From assembly GCF_050948215.1 (NCBI RefSeq), contig NW_027488956.1, positions 123,689 to 187,688 of the forward strand: DNA of 64,000 bases. Direction: 5' to 3'. Below are positions 1 to 13,970 of this stretch, piece after piece. Position numbers and translations under genes: made by a program. Under the pieces are notes generated by a model. The model was not told the DNA's origin. It made no database searches and saw only the letters and a program-made list of their open reading frames with translations. Source of the stretch: Halictus rubicundus (Eukaryota; Arthropoda; Insecta; Hymenoptera; Halictidae). Every line of letters begins with the position of its first letter. The first letter of the stretch is position 1.

Positions 1-702
1 ATCCTATCCTATCCTCTATCCTATCCTATCCTCTACAATATCGTATCCTCTATCATATCCTTTCCTCTTTCCTATAATAGCATCTATCCTATCCTATCCT
101 CTATCTTATCCTATCCTCTATCCTATCCTATCATCTATCCTATCCTATCCTCTATCCCATCCTATACTCAATCCTATCCTATACTGTATTATATCCTATC
201 CTCTTTCCTATCCTCTATCATATCGTATCCTCTATCCTATCCTCTCCTCTACCCTATAATATCCTCTATCCTATCCTATCCTCTATCCTATCCTATCCTC
301 TATCCTATCCTCTCCTCTATCCTATCCTATCCTCTATCCTATACTATCCTCTATACTATCCTATCCTCTATCCTATCCTCTCCTCTATCATATCCTATCC
401 TCTATCCTATCCTATCCTCTATCCTATCCTATCCTCTACCCTATCCTATCCTCTATCCTATCATATCCTCTATCCTATCCTATCCTCTATCCTATCCTAT
501 CCTCTATCCTATCCTATACTCTATCCTATCCTAACGTCTATAATATAGAATCCTCTAACCTATCCTATCCTGTAGTCTATCCTATACTCTATCCTATCCT
601 ATCGTCTATAATATCGAATTCTCTTTCTTATCCTATCCTCTATCCTATCCTATCCTATCTATTATCGTATCCTCTATTATATCGTATCCTCCATCCTATC
701 CT
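1..702. repeat. Opening block with CTACAATATCG and ATACTGTATTATATCC variants
   Basis: Positions 31-110 hold CTCTACAATATCG, ATCCTTTCCTCTTTCC and ATAATAGCATC variants. Positions 155-235 hold CCCATCCTATACTCAATCC followed by ATACTGTATTATATCC. These are followed by units with CTCTCCTC and ATACTATCC, then by a GTAGTC/GAATTC block at 541-640. The same order recurs at 5,105-5,806, offset by exactly 5,104 bp. Confidence 0.85.
541..640. repeat. GTAGTC...GAATTC landmark block, first of eleven
   Basis: The block reads CTAACC, then CCTGTAGTC, then ATACTC, then GTCTATAATATCGAATTC. I place the CTAACC of each copy at 555, 2,048, 3,830, 5,659, 7,441, 9,985, 12,671, 13,096, 15,181, 15,606 and 17,738, and saw none later. 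Two pairs are spaced 425 bp (25 units of 17). The second pair repeats the first at +2,510. Most copies end in an EcoRI site (GAATTC), so the blocks give a physical map ladder. No function is apparent. Confidence 0.88.
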
Positions 703-3465
703 ATGCTCTATCCTATCCTATCCTCTATCCTATCCTATCCTCTATCCTATCCTATCCTCTATCCTATCCTATCCTCTATCCTATACTATCCTCTATCCTA
801 TCCTATCCTCTATCCTATCCTATCCTCTATCCTATCCTATCCTCTATCCTATCCTATCCTCTATCCTATCCTATCCTCTATCCTATCCTATCCTCTATCC
901 TATCCTATCCTCTATCCTATCCTATCCTCTATCCTATCCTATCCTCTATCCTATCCTATCCTCTATGCTATCCTATCCTCTATCCTATCCTATCCTCTAT
1001 CCTATCCTATCCTCTATCCCATCCTACCCTCTGTCCTATCCTATCCTCTATCCTATCCTATTCTCTATCCTATCCTATCCTCTATCGTATCCTATCCTCT
1101 ATCCTATCCTATCCTCTATCGTATCCTATCCTCTATCCTATCCTATCCTCTATCCTACCCTATCCTCTATCCTACCCTATCCTCTATCCTATCTAAACCC
1201 CTATCTATTATCGCATCCTCTATTATATCGTATCCTCCATCCTATCCTATGCTCTATCCTATCCTATCCTCTATCCTCTATCCTCTATCCTATCCTATCC
1301 TATCCTCTATCCTATCCTATCCTATCCTCTATCCTATCCTATCCTCTATCCTATCCTATCCTACACTCAATCCTATCCTATCCTCTATGCTATCCTATCC
1401 ACTATCCCATCCTATCCTCTATCCTATCCTATCCTATCTATTATCCTATACTCTATCCTATCCTATCGTCTATAATATCGAATCCTCTATCCTATCCTAT
1501 CCTCTATCCTATCCTATCCTCTATCCTATCCTATCCTGTATCCTATCCTATCCTCTATTCTATCCTATCCTCTATCCCATCCTATCCTCTATCCTATCCT
1601 ATCCTCTATCCTATCCTATCCTCTATCCTATCCTATCCTCTATCCTATCCTATCCTCTATCCTATCCTATCCTCTATCCTATCCTATCCTCTATCCTATC
1701 CTATCCTCTATCCTATCCTATCCTCTATCCTATCCTATCCTCTATCCTATCCTATCCTCTATCCTATCCTATCCTCTATCCCATCCTACCCTCTGTCCTA
1801 TCCTATCCTCTATCCTATCCTATCCTCTATCCTATCCTATCCTCTATCGTATCCTATCCTCTATCCTATCCTATCCTCTATCCTATCCTGTCATCTATCC
1901 TATCCTATCCTCTATCCCATCCTATCCTCTATCCTATCTTATCTTCTATCCTATCCTATCCTCTATCCTATCCTATCCTCTATCCTATCCTATCCTCTAT
2001 CCTATCCTATACTCTATCCTATCCTATCGTCTATAATATCGAATCATCTAACCTATCCTATCCTGTAGTCTATCCTATACTCTATCCTATCCTATCGTCT
2101 ATAATATCGAATTCTCTTTCCTACCCTATCCTCTATCCTATCCTATCCTATCTATTATCGTATCCTCTATTATATCGTATCCTCCATCCTATCCTATGCT
2201 CTATCCTATCCTATCCTCTATCCTATCCTATCCTCTATCCTATCCTATCCTCTAGCCTATCCTATCCTCTATCCTATCCTATCCTCTATCCTATCCTATC
2301 CTCTATCCTATCCTATCCTCTATCCTATCCTATCCTCTATCCTATCCTATCCTCTATCCTATCCTATCCTCTATCCTATCCTATCCTCTATCCTATCCTA
2401 TCCTCTATCCTATCCTATCCTCTATCCTATCCTATCCTCTATCCTATCCTATCCTCTATCCTATCCTATCCTCTATCCTATCCTATCCTCTATCCTATCC
2501 TATCCTCTATCCCATCCTACCCTCTGTCCTATCCTATCCTCTATCCTATCCTATTCTCTATCCTATCCTATCCTCTATCGTATCCTATCCTCTATCCTAT
2601 CCTATCCTCTATCGTATCCTATCCTCTATCCTATCCTATCCTCTATCCTACCCTATCCTCTATCCTACCCTATCCTCTATCCTACCCTATCCTCTATCCT
2701 ATCTAAACCCCTATCTATTATCGCATCCTCTATTATATCGTATCCTCCATCCTATCCTATGCTCTATCCTATCCTATCCTCTATCCTCTATCCTCTATCC
2801 TATCCTATCCTATCCTCTATACTATCCTATCCTATCCTCTATCCTATCCTATCCTCTATCCTATCCTATCCTACACTCAATCCTATCCTATCCTCTATGC
2901 TATCCTATCCACTATCCCATCCTATCCTCTATCCTATCCTATCCTATCTATTATCCTATACTCTATCCTATCCTATCGTCTATAATATCGAATCCTCTAT
3001 CCTATCCTATCCTCTATCCTATCCTATCCTCTATCCTATCCTATCCTGTATCCTATCCTATCCTCTATCCTATCCTATCCTGTATCCTATCCTATCCTCT
3101 ATTCTATCCTATCCTCTATCCCATCCTATCCTCTATCCTATCCTATCCTCTATCCTATCCTATCCTCTATCCTATCCTATCCTCTATCCTATCCTATCCT
3201 CTATCCTATCCTATCCTCTATCCTATCCTATCCTCTATCCTATCCTATCCTCTATCCTATCCTATCCTCTATCCTATCCTATCCTCTATCCCATCCTACC
3301 CTCTGTCCTATCCTATCCTCTATCCTATCCTATCCTCTATCCTATCCTATCCTCTATCGTATCCTATCCTCTATCCTATCCTATCCTCTATCCTATCCTG
3401 TCATCTATCCTATCCTATCCTCTATCCCATCCTATCCTCTATCCTATCTTATCTTCTATCCTACC
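703..3465. repeat. HOR pair, period 1,493-1,510 bp
   Basis: Landmarks at 555, 703 and 1,249 recur at 2,048, 2,196 and 2,759. The offset is 1,493 in the first part and 1,510 after it, one extra 17-bp unit. The match runs through CCCATCCTACCCTCTGTCC (1,780 and 3,290) and CCTGTCATC (about 1,889 and 3,399). It is lost near 1,955 and 3,465. The long + strand open frame at 703-2706 lies across it and is not a gene. Confidence 0.82.
1192..1262. repeat. CTAAACCCC landmark block, first of about 32
   Basis: TCTAAACCCCTATC, in most early copies directly followed by ATTATCG, CTCTATTATATCG and CTCCATCCTATCCTATGCTC, recurs through the array. I count about 32 copies, first at 1,192 and last at 51,657. The trailing ATGCTC supplies the ATG from which many spurious open frames appear to start. 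In later copies extra canonical units separate the CTAAACCCC and ATTATCG parts. Confidence 0.85.
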
Positions 3466-5134
3466 CTATCCTCTATCCTATCCTATCCTCTATCGTATTC
3501 TATCCTCTATCCTATCCTATCCTCTATCCTACCCTATCCTCTATCCTATCATTTCCTCTATCCTATCCTATCCTCTATCCTATCCTCTCCTCTATCCTAT
3601 CCTATCCTCTATCCTATACTATCCTCCATACTATCCTATCCTCTATCCTATCCTCTCCTCTATCATATCCTATCCTCTATCCTATCCTATCCTCTATCCT
3701 ATCCTATCCTCTACCCTATCCTATCCTCTATCCTATCATATCCTCTATCCTATCCTATCCTCTATCCTATCCTATCCTCTATCCTATCCTATACTCTATC
3801 CTATCCTATCGTCTATAATATCGAATCCTCTAACCTATCCTATCCTGTAGTCTATCCTATACTCTATCCTATCCTATCGTCTATAATATCGAATTCTCTT
3901 TCCTAACCCTATCCTCTATCCTATCCTATCCTATCTATTATCGTATCCTCTATTATATCGTATCCTCCATCCTATCCTATGCTCTATCCTATCCTATCCT
4001 CTATCCTATCCTATCCTCTATCCTATCCTCTATCCTATCCTATCCTCTATCCTATCCTATCCTCTATCCTATCCTATCCTCTATCCTATCCTATCCTCTA
4101 TCCTATCCTATCCTCTATCCTATCCTATCCTCTATCCTATCCTATCCTCTATCCTATCCTAACCTCTATCCTATCCTATCCTCTATCCTATCCTATCCTC
4201 TATCCTATCCTATCCTCTATCCTATCCTATCCTCTATCCTATCCTATCCTCTATCCTATCCTATCCTCTATCCTATCCTATCCTCTATCCCATCCTACCC
4301 TCTGTCCTATCCTATCCTCTATCCTATCCTATCCTCTATCCTATCCTATCCTCTATCGTATCCTATCCTCTATCCTATCCTATCCTCTATCCTATCCTGT
4401 CATCTATCCTATCCTATCCTCTATCCCATCCTATCCTCTATCCTATCCTATCTTCTATCCTATCCTATCCTCTATCCTATCCTATCCTCTATCGTATCCT
4501 ATCCTCTATCCTATCCTATCCTCTATCCTACCCTATCCTCTATCCTACCCTATCCTCTATAATATCGTATCCTCTATCCTATCCTCTATCCTATCCTATC
4601 CCATCCAATATCCTATCCTATCCCCTATCCTATCCTATACTCTATCCTATCCTATCGTCTATAATATCGAATCCTCTATCCTATCCTATCCTCTATCCTA
4701 TCTAAACCCCTATCTATTATCGTATCCTCTATTATATCGTATCCTCCATCCTATCCTATGCTCTATCCTATCCTATCCTCTATCATCTATCCTATCCTAT
4801 CCTCTATCCTATCCTATCCTATCCTCTATCCTATCCTATCCTACACTCAATCCTATCCTATCCTCTATGCTATCCTATCCACTATCCCATCCTATCCTCT
4901 ATTCTATCCTATCCTATCTATTATCGTATCCTCTATTATATCGTATCATCCATCCTATCCTATCCTCTATCCTATCCTATCCTCTATCCTATCCTATCCT
5001 CTATCCTATCCTATCCTCTATCCCATCCTATCCTCTATCCTATCCTATCCTCTATCCTATCCTATCCTCTATCCTATCCTATCCTCTATCGTATCCTATC
5101 CTCCATCCTATCCTATCCTCTATCCTACCCTATC
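3466..5134. repeat. Array segment, left partner of a 3,627-bp duplication
   Basis: Canonical units with CTCTCCTC, ATACTATCCTCCATACTATCC, a GTAGTC/GAATTC block at 3,830, CTCTGTCC near 4,300, CCCATCCAATATCC near 4,598 and CTAAACCCC at 4,701. CCCATCCAATATCC resembles the later GCCATCCAATATCC variant but has C in place of G. The stretch 2,759-5,135 matches 6,387-8,762 at +3,627, with a 17-bp shorter offset around 3,979/7,589. Confidence 0.78.
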
Positions 5135-6386
5135 CTCTACAATATCGTATCCTCTATCATATCCTTTCCTCTTTCCTATAATAGCATCTATCCTATCCTA
5201 TCCTCTATCTTATCCTATCCTCTATCCTATCCTATCATCTATCCTATCCTATCCTCTATCCCATCCTATACTCAATCCTATCCTATACTGTATTATATCC
5301 TATCCTCTTTCCTATCCTCTATCATATCGTATCCTCTATCCTATCCTATCCTCTACCCTATAATATCCTCTATCCTATCCTATCCTCTATCCTATCCTAT
5401 CCTCTATCCTATCCTCTCCTCTATCCTATCCTATCCTCTATCCTATACTATCCTCCATACTATCCTATCCTCTATCCTATCCTCTCCTCTATCATATCCT
5501 ATCCTCTATCCTATCCTATCCTCTATCCTATCCTATCCTCTACCCTATCCTATCCTCTATCCTATCATATCCTCTATCCTATCCTATCCTCTATCCTATC
5601 CTATCCTCTATCCTATCCTATACTCTATCCTATCCTATCGTCTATAATATCGAATCATCTAACCTATCCTATCCTGTAGTCTATCCTATACTCTATCCTA
5701 TCCTATCGTCTATAATATCGAATTCTCTTTCCTACCCTATCCTCTATCCTATCCTATCCTATCTATTATCGTATCCTCTATTATATCGTATCCTCCATCC
5801 TATCCTATGCTCTATCCTATCCTATCCTCTATCCTATCCTATCCTCTATCCTATCCTATCCTCTATCCTATCCTATCCTCTATCCTATCCTATCCTCTAT
5901 CCTATCCTATCCTCTATCCTATCCTATCCTCTATCCTATCCTATCCTCTATCCTATCCTATCCTCTATCCTATCCTATCCTCTATCCTATCCTATCCTCT
6001 ATCCTATCCTATCCTCTATCCTATCCTATCCTCTATCCTATCCTATCCTCTATCCTATCTTATCCTCTATCCTATCCTATCCTCTATCCTATCCTATCCT
6101 CTATCCTATCCTATCCTCTATCCTATCCTATCCTCTATCCTATCCTATCCTCTATCCCATCCTACCCTCTGTCCTATCCTATCCTCTATCCTATCCTATT
6201 CTATATCCTATCCTATCCTCTATCGTATCCTATCCTCTATCCTATCCTATCCTCTATCGTATCCTATCCTCTATCCTATCCTATCCTCTATCCTACCCTA
6301 TCCTCTATCCTACCCTATCCTCTATCCTATCTAAACCCCTATCTATTATCGCATCCTCTATTATATCGTATCCTCCATCCTATCCT
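5105..6386. repeat. Copy of window positions 1-1,248
   Basis: CTCTACAATATCG at 5,135 matches 31, ATACTGTATT at 5,285 matches 181 and ATGCTC at 5,807 matches 703, all at +5,104. By CTAAACCCC (1,192 to 6,330) the offset is 5,138, exactly two more 17-bp units. Point differences exist, for example ATAGAATC at 546 against ATCGAATC here. Confidence 0.83.
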
Positions 6387-8762
6387 ATGCTCTATCCTAT
6401 CCTATCCTCTATCCTCTATCCTCTATCCTATCCTATCCTATCCTCTATCCTATCCTATCCTATCCTCTATCCTATCCTATCCTCTATCCTATCCTATCCT
6501 ACACTCAATCCTATCCTATCCTCTATGCTATCCTATCCACTATCCCATCCTATCCTCTATCCTATCCTATCCTATCTATTATCCTATACTCTATCCTATC
6601 CTATCGTCTATAATATCGAATCCTCTATCCTATCCTATCCTCTATCCTATCCTATCCTGTATCCTATCCTATCCTCTATTCTATCCTATCCTCTATCCCA
6701 TCCTATCCTCTATCCTATCCTATCCTCTATCCTATCCTATCCTCTATCCTATCCTATCCTCTATCCTATCCTATCCTCTATCCTATCCTATCCTCTATCC
6801 TATCCTATCCTCTATCCTATCCTATCCTCTATCCTATCCTATCCTCTATCCTATCCTATCCTCTATCCTATCCTATCCTCTATCCTATCCTATCCTCTAT
6901 CCCATCCTACCCTCTGTCCTATCCTATCCTCTATCCTATCCTATCCTCTATCCTATCCTATCCTCTATCGTATCCTATCCTCTATCCTATCCTATCCTCT
7001 ATCCTATCCTGTCATCTATCCTATCCTATCCTCTATCCCATCCTATCCTCTATCCTATCTTATCTTCTATCCTATCCTATCCTCTATCCTATCCTATCCT
7101 CTATCGTATTCTATCCTCTATCCTATCCTATCCTCTATCCTACCCTATCCTCTATCCTATCATATCCTCTATCCTATCCTATCCTCTATCCTATCCTCTC
7201 CTCTATCCTATCCTATCCTCTATCCTATACTATCCTCCATACTATCCTATCCTCTATCCTATCCTCTCCTCTATCATATCCTATCCTCTATCCTATCCTA
7301 TCCTCTATCCTATCCTATCCTCTACCCTATCCTATCCTCTATCCTATCATATCCTCTATCCTATCCTATCCTCTATCCTATCCTATCCTCTATCCTATCC
7401 TATACTCTATCCTATCCTATCGTCTATAATATCGAATCCTCTAACCTATCCTATCCTGTAGTCTATCCTATACTCTATCCTATCCTATCGTCTATAATAT
7501 CGAATTCTCTTTCCTACCCTATCCTCTATCCTATCCTATCCTATCTATTATCGTATCCTCTATTATATCGTATCCTCCATCCTATCCTATGCTCTATCCT
7601 ATCCTATCCTCTATCCTATCCTATCCTCTATCCTATCCTATCCTCTATCCTATCCTCTATCCTATCCTATCCTCTATCCTATCCTATCCTCTATCCTATC
7701 CTATCCTCTATCCTATCCTATCCTCTATCCTATCCTATCCTCTATCCTATCCTATCCTCTATCCTATCCTATCCTCTATCCTATCCTAACCTCTATCCTA
7801 TCCTATCCTCTATCCTATCCTATCCTCTATCCTATCCTATCCTCTATCCTATCCTATCCTCTATCCTATCCTATCCTCTATCCTATCCTATCCTCTATCC
7901 TATCCTATCCTCTATCCCATCCTACCCTCTGTCCTATCCTATCCTCTATCCTATCCTATCCTCTATCCTATCCTATCCTCTATCGTATCGTATCCTCTAT
8001 CCTATCCTATCCTCTATCCTATCCTGTCATCTATCCTATCCTATCCTCTATCCCATCCTATCCTCTATCCTATCCTATCTTCTATCCTATCCTATCCTCT
8101 ATCCTATCCTATCCTCTATCGTATCCTATCCTCTATCCTATCCTATCCTCTATCCTACCCTATCCTCTATCCTACCCTATCCTCTATAATATCGTATCCT
8201 CTATCCTATCCTCTATCCTATCCTATCCCATCCAATATCCTATCCTATCCCCTATCCTATCCTATACTCTATCCTATCCTATCGTCTATAATATCGAATC
8301 CTCTATCCTATCCTATCCTCTATCCTATCTAAACCCCTATCTATTATCGTATCCTCTATTATATCGTATCCTCCATCCTATCCTATGCTCTATCCTATCC
8401 TATCCTCTATCATCTATCCTATCCTATCCTCTATCCTATCCTATCCTATCCTCTATCCTATCCTATCCTACACTCAATCCTATCCTATCCTCTATGCTAT
8501 CCTATCCACTATCCCATCCTATCCTCTATTCTATCCTATCCTATCTATTATCGTATCCTCTATTATATCGTATCATCCATCCTATCCTATCCTCTATCCT
8601 ATGCTATCCTCTATCCTATCCTATCCTCTATCCTATCCTATCCTCTATCCCATCCTATCCTCTATCCTATCCTATCCTCTATCCTATCCTATCCTCTATC
8701 CTATCCTATCCTCTATCGTATCCTATCCTCCATCCTATCCTATCCTCTATCCTACCCTATCC
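6387..8762. repeat. Copy of 2,759-5,135, offset 3,627 bp
   Basis: ATGCTC 2,759 to 6,387 (+3,628), CTCTATAATATCG 4,554 to 8,181 (+3,627) and ATGCTC 4,758 to 8,385 (+3,627) agree. The match ends near 8,762, where CTACAATATCG on the left is replaced by CTATCCTACCC here. A GTAGTC/GAATTC block lies at 7,441 and CTCTGTCC variants near 6,910 and 7,930. Confidence 0.82.
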
Positions 8763-11034
8763 TCTATCCTACCCTATCCTCTATAATATCGTATCCTCTA
8801 TCCTATCCTATCCTCTATCCTATCTAAACCCCTATCTATTATCGCATCCTCTATTATATCGTATCCTCCATCCTATCCTATGCTCTATCCTATCCTATCC
8901 TCTATCCTCTATCCTCTATCCTATCCTATCCTATCCTCTATCCTATCCTATCCTATCCTCTATCCTATCCTATCCTCTATCCTATCCTATCCTCTATCCT
9001 ATCCTATCCTACACTCAATCCTATCCTATCCTCTATGCTATCCTATCCACTATCCCATCCTATCCTCTATCCTATCCTATCCTATCTATTATCCTATACT
9101 CTATCCTATCCTATCGTCTATAATATCGAATCCTCTATCCTATCCTATCCTCTATCCTATCCTATCCTCTATCCTATCCTATCCTCAATCCTATCCTGTC
9201 ATCTATCCTATCCTATCCTCTATTCTATCCTATCCTCTATCCCATCCTATCCTCTATCCTATCCTATCCTCTATCCTATCCTATCCTCTATCCTATCCTA
9301 TCCTCTATCCTATCCTATCCTCTATCCTATCCTATCCTCTATCCTATCCTATCCTCTATCCTATCCTATCCTCTATCCTATCCTATCCTCTATCCTATCC
9401 TATCCTCTATCCTATCCTATCCTCTATCCTATCCTATCCTCTATCCCATCCTACCCTCTGTCCTATCCTATCCTCTATCCTATCCTATCCTCTATCCTAT
9501 CCTATCCTCTATCGTATCCTATCCTCTATCCTATCCTATCCTCTATCCTATCCTGTCATCTATCCTATCCTATCCTCTATCCCATCCTATCCTCTATCCT
9601 ATCTTATCTTCTATCCTATCCTATCCTCTATCCTATCCTATCCTCTATCGTATTCTATCCTCTATCCTATCCTATCCTCTATCCTACCCTATCCTCTATC
9701 CTATCATATCCTCTATCCTATCCTATCCTCTATCCTATCCTCTCCTCTATCCTATCCTATCCTCTATCCTATACTATCCTCCATACTATCCTATCCTCTA
9801 TCCTATCCTCTCCTCTATCATATCCTATCCTCTATCCTATCCTATCCTCTATCCTATCCTATCCTCTACCCTATCCTATCCTCTATCCTATCATATCCTC
9901 TATCCTATCCTATCCTCTATCCTATCCTATCCTCTATCCTATCCTATACTCTATCCTATCCTATCGTCTATAATATCGAATCCTCTAACCTATCCTATCC
10001 TGTAGTCTATCCTATACTCTATCCTATCCTATCGTCTATAATATCGAATTCTCTTTCCTACCCTATCCTCTATCCTATCCTATCCTATCTATTATCGTAT
10101 CCTCTATTATATCGTATCCTCCATCCTATCCTATGCTCTATCCTATCCTATCCTCTATCCTATCCTATCCTCTATCCTATCCTATCCTCTATCCTATCCT
10201 CTATCCTATCCTATCCTCTATCCTATCCTATCCTCTATCCTATCCTATCCTCTATCCTATCCTATCCTCTATCCTATCCTATCCTCTATCCTATCCTATC
10301 CTCTATCCTATCCTATCCTCTATCCTATCCTAACCTCTATCCTATCCTATCCTCTATCCTATCCTATCCTCTATCCTATCCTATCCTCTATCCTATCCTA
10401 TCCTCTATCCTATCCTATCCTCTATCCTATCCTATCCTCTATCCTATCCTATCCTCTATCCCATCCTACCCTCTGTCCTATCCTATCCTCTATCCTATCC
10501 TATCCTCTATCCTATCCTATCCTCTATCGTATCCTATCCTCTATCCTATCCTATCCTCTATCCTATCCTGTCATCTATCCTATCCTATCCTCTATCCCAT
10601 CCTATCCTCTATCCTATCCTATCTTCTATCCTATCCTATCCTCTATCCTATCCTATCCTCTATCGTATCCTATCCTCTATCCTATCCTATCCTCTATCCT
10701 ACCCTATCCTCTATCCTACCCTATCCTCTATAATATCGTATCCTCTATCCTATCCTCTATCCTATCCTATCCCATCCAATATCCTATCCTATCCCCTATC
10801 CTATCCTATACTCTATCCTATCCTATCGTCTATAATATCGAATCCTCTATCCTATCCTATCCTCTATCCTATCTAAACCCCTATCTATTATCGTATCCTC
10901 TATTATATCGTATCCTCCATCCTATCCTATGCTCTATCCTATCCTATCCTCTATCCTATCCTATCCTATCCTCTATCCTATCCTATCCTACACTCAATCC
11001 TATCCTATCCTCTATGCTATCCTATCCACTATCC
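8763..11034. repeat. Further copy of the 6.3-8.5 kb segment, offset 2,493 to 2,544 bp
   Basis: CTAAACCCC 6,330 to 8,823 gives +2,493, ATGCTA 6,525 to 9,035 gives +2,510, and ATGCTC 7,589 to 10,133 and 8,385 to 10,929 both give +2,544. The steps are 17 and 34 bp, so the right copy gained three whole units. Near 10,950 it lacks the 17 bp containing ATCATC that are present near 8,410. Confidence 0.83.
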
Positions 11035-13970
11035 CATCCTATCCTCTATTCTATCCTATCCTACCTATTATCGTATCCTCTATTATATCGTATCATCCAT
11101 CCTATCCTATCCTCTATCCTATCCTATCCTCTATCCTATCCTATCCTCTATCCTATCCTATCCTCTATCCCATCCTATCCTCTATCCTATCCTATCCTCT
11201 ATCCTATCCTATCCTCTATCCTATCCTATCCTCTATCCTATCCTTTCCTACACTCAATCCTATCCTATCCTCTATGCTATCCTATCCACTATCCCATCCT
11301 ATCCTCTATCCTATCCTATCCTATCTATTATCCTATACTCTATCCTATCCTATCGTCTATAATATCGAATCCTCTATCCTATCCTATCCTCTATCCTATC
11401 CTATCCTCTATCCTATCCTATCCTGTATCCTATCCTATCCTCTATTCTATCCTATCCTCTATCCCATCCTATCCTCTATCCTATCCTATCCTCTATCCTA
11501 TCCTATCCTCTATCCTATCCTATCCTATATCGTATCATATCCTCTATCCTATCCTATCCTCTTTCGTATCATATCCTCTATCCTATCCTATCCTCTATAC
11601 TATCCTATCCTCTATCCTACCCTATCCTCTATCCTATCCTATCCTCTATAATATCGTATCCTCTATCCTATCCTATCCTCTATCCTATCCTATCCTCTAT
11701 CCTATCGTATCCTCTATCCTATCCTATCCTCTATCCTATCCTATCCTCAATCCTATCCTGTCATCTATCCTATCCTATCCTCTATCCCATCCTAACCTCT
11801 ATCCTATCCTATCCTCTATCCTATCCTATCCTCTATCCTACCCTATCCTCTATCCTATCCTATCCTTTATAATATCGTATCCTCTATCCTATCCTATCCT
11901 CTATCCTATAATATCATCTATCCTATCCTATCCTCTATCCTATCCTATCCTCTATCCTATCCTATCCTCTATCCTATCCTCTATCCTATCCTATGCCATC
12001 CAATATCCTATCCTATCCTCTATCCTATCCTATGCCATCCAATATCCTATCCTATCCTCTATCCTATCCTATACTCTATCCTATCCTATCGTCTATAATA
12101 TCGAATCCTCTATCCTATCCTATCCTCTATCCTATACTATCCTCTATCCTATCTAAACCCCTATCCTATCCTATCCTCTATCCTAACCTATCCTATCTAT
12201 TATCGTATCCTCTATTATATCGTATCCTCCATCCTATCCTATGCTCTATCCTATCCTATCCTATCTATTATCGTATCCTCTATTATATCGTATCCTCCAT
12301 CCTATCATATGCTCTATCCTATCCTATCCTCTATCCTATCCTATCCTCTATCCTATCCTATCCTGTATCCTATCCTATCCTCTATTCTATCCTATCCTCT
12401 ATCCCATCCTATCCTCTATCCTATCCTATCCACTATCCTATCCTATCCTCTATCCTATCCTATCCTCTATCGTATCATATCCTCTATCCTATCCTATCCT
12501 CTATACTATCCTATCCTCTATCCTACCCTATCCTCTATCCTATCCTATCCTCTACCCTATCCTATCCTCTATCCTATCATATCCTCTATCCTATCCTATC
12601 CTCTATCCTATCCTATCCTCTATCCTATCCTATACTCTATCCTATCCTATCGTCTATAATATCGAATCATCTAACCTATCCTATCCTGTAGTCTATCCTA
12701 TACTCTATCCTATCCTATCGTCTATAATATCGAATTCTCTTTCCTACCCTATCCTCTATCCTATCCTATCCTATCTATTATCCTATCCTCTATCCTACCC
12801 TATCCTCTATCCTATCATATCCTCTATCCTATCCTATCCTCTATCCTATCCTCTCCTCTATCCTATCCTATCCTCTATCCTATACTATCCTCCATACTAT
12901 CCTATCCTCTATCCTATCCTCTCCTCTATCATATCCTATCCTCTATCCTATCCTATCCTCTATCCTATCCTATCCTCTACCCTATCCTATCCTCTATCCT
13001 ATCATATCCTCTATCCTATCCTATCCTCTATCCTATCCTATCCTCTATCCTATCCTATACTCTATCCTATCCTATCGTCTATAATATCGAATCCTCTAAC
13101 CTATCCTATCCTGTAGTCTATCCTATACTCTATCCTATCCTATCGTCTATAATATCGAATTCTCTTTCCTACCCTATCCTCTATCCTATCCTATCCTATC
13201 TATTATCGTATCCTCTATTATATCGTATCCTCCATCCTATCCTATGCTCTATCCTATCCTATCCTCTATCCTATCCTATCCTCTATCCTATCCTATCCTC
13301 TATCCTATCCTCTATCCTATCCTATCCTCTATCCTATCCTATCCTCTATCCTATCCTATCCTCTATCCTATCCTATCCTCTATCCTATCCTATCCTCTAT
13401 CCTATCCTATCCTCTATCCTATCCTATCCTCTATCCTATCCTATCCTCTATCCTATCCTATCCTCTATCCTATCCTAACCTCTATCCTATCCTATCCTCT
13501 ATCCTATCCTATCCTCTATCCTATCCTATCCTCTATCCTATCCTATCCTCTATCCTATCCTATCCTCTATCCTATCCTATCCTCTATCCCATCCTACCCT
13601 CTGTCCTATCCTATCCTCTATCCTATCCTATCCTCTATCCTATCCTATCCTCTATCGTATCCTATCCTCTATCCTATCCTATCCTCTATCCTATCCTGTC
13701 ATCTATCCTATCCTATCCTCTATCCCATCCTATCCTCTATCCTATCCTATCTTCTATCCTATCCTATCCTCTATCCTATCCTATCCTCTATCGTATCCTA
13801 TCCTCTATCCTATCCTATCCTCTATCCTACCCTATCCTCTATCCTACCCTATCCTCTATAATATCGTATCCTCTATCCTATCCTCTATCCTATCCTATCC
13901 CATCCAATATCCTATCCTATCCCCTATCCTATCCTATACTCTATCCTATCCTATCGTCTATAATATCGAA
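11035..13970. repeat. Array segment with the first G-type GCCATCC variants
   Basis: Contains TATATCG and CTTTCG variants (11.53-11.57 kb), the first two ATGCCATCCAATATCC units (11,993 and 12,032), CTAAACCCC at 12,152, and GTAGTC/GAATTC blocks at 12,671 and 13,096 (425 bp apart). The part from about 13.1 kb copies 9.98-10.9 kb at +3,111, rising to +3,128 (one more 17-bp unit) by 13,853. The last CTCTGTCC variant I saw is near 13,600. Confidence 0.78.
11993..12070. repeat. 39-bp GCCATCC unit, first occurrence, two copies
   Basis: ATGCCATCCAATATCC begins at 11,993 and again at 12,032. The 39-bp period equals GCCATCC + AATATCC + TATCC + TATCC + TCTATCC + TATCC + TAT. The variant is absent before this point, where CCCATCCAATATCC (near 4.6, 8.2 and 10.8 kb) sits in a related context. 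It becomes one of the commonest variants from 20 to 58.6 kb, often as two or three tandem units. Confidence 0.87.

Noticed and set aside
703..2706. 667-codon + strand open frame, and all similar long frames
   Set aside because: It encodes only the 17-residue cycle dictated by the satellite. All three + frames are open over much of the array, starts coincide with ATGCTC or ATGCCATCC variants and ends with variant stop codons, mostly TAA. There is no codon bias, promoter, splice or domain evidence.
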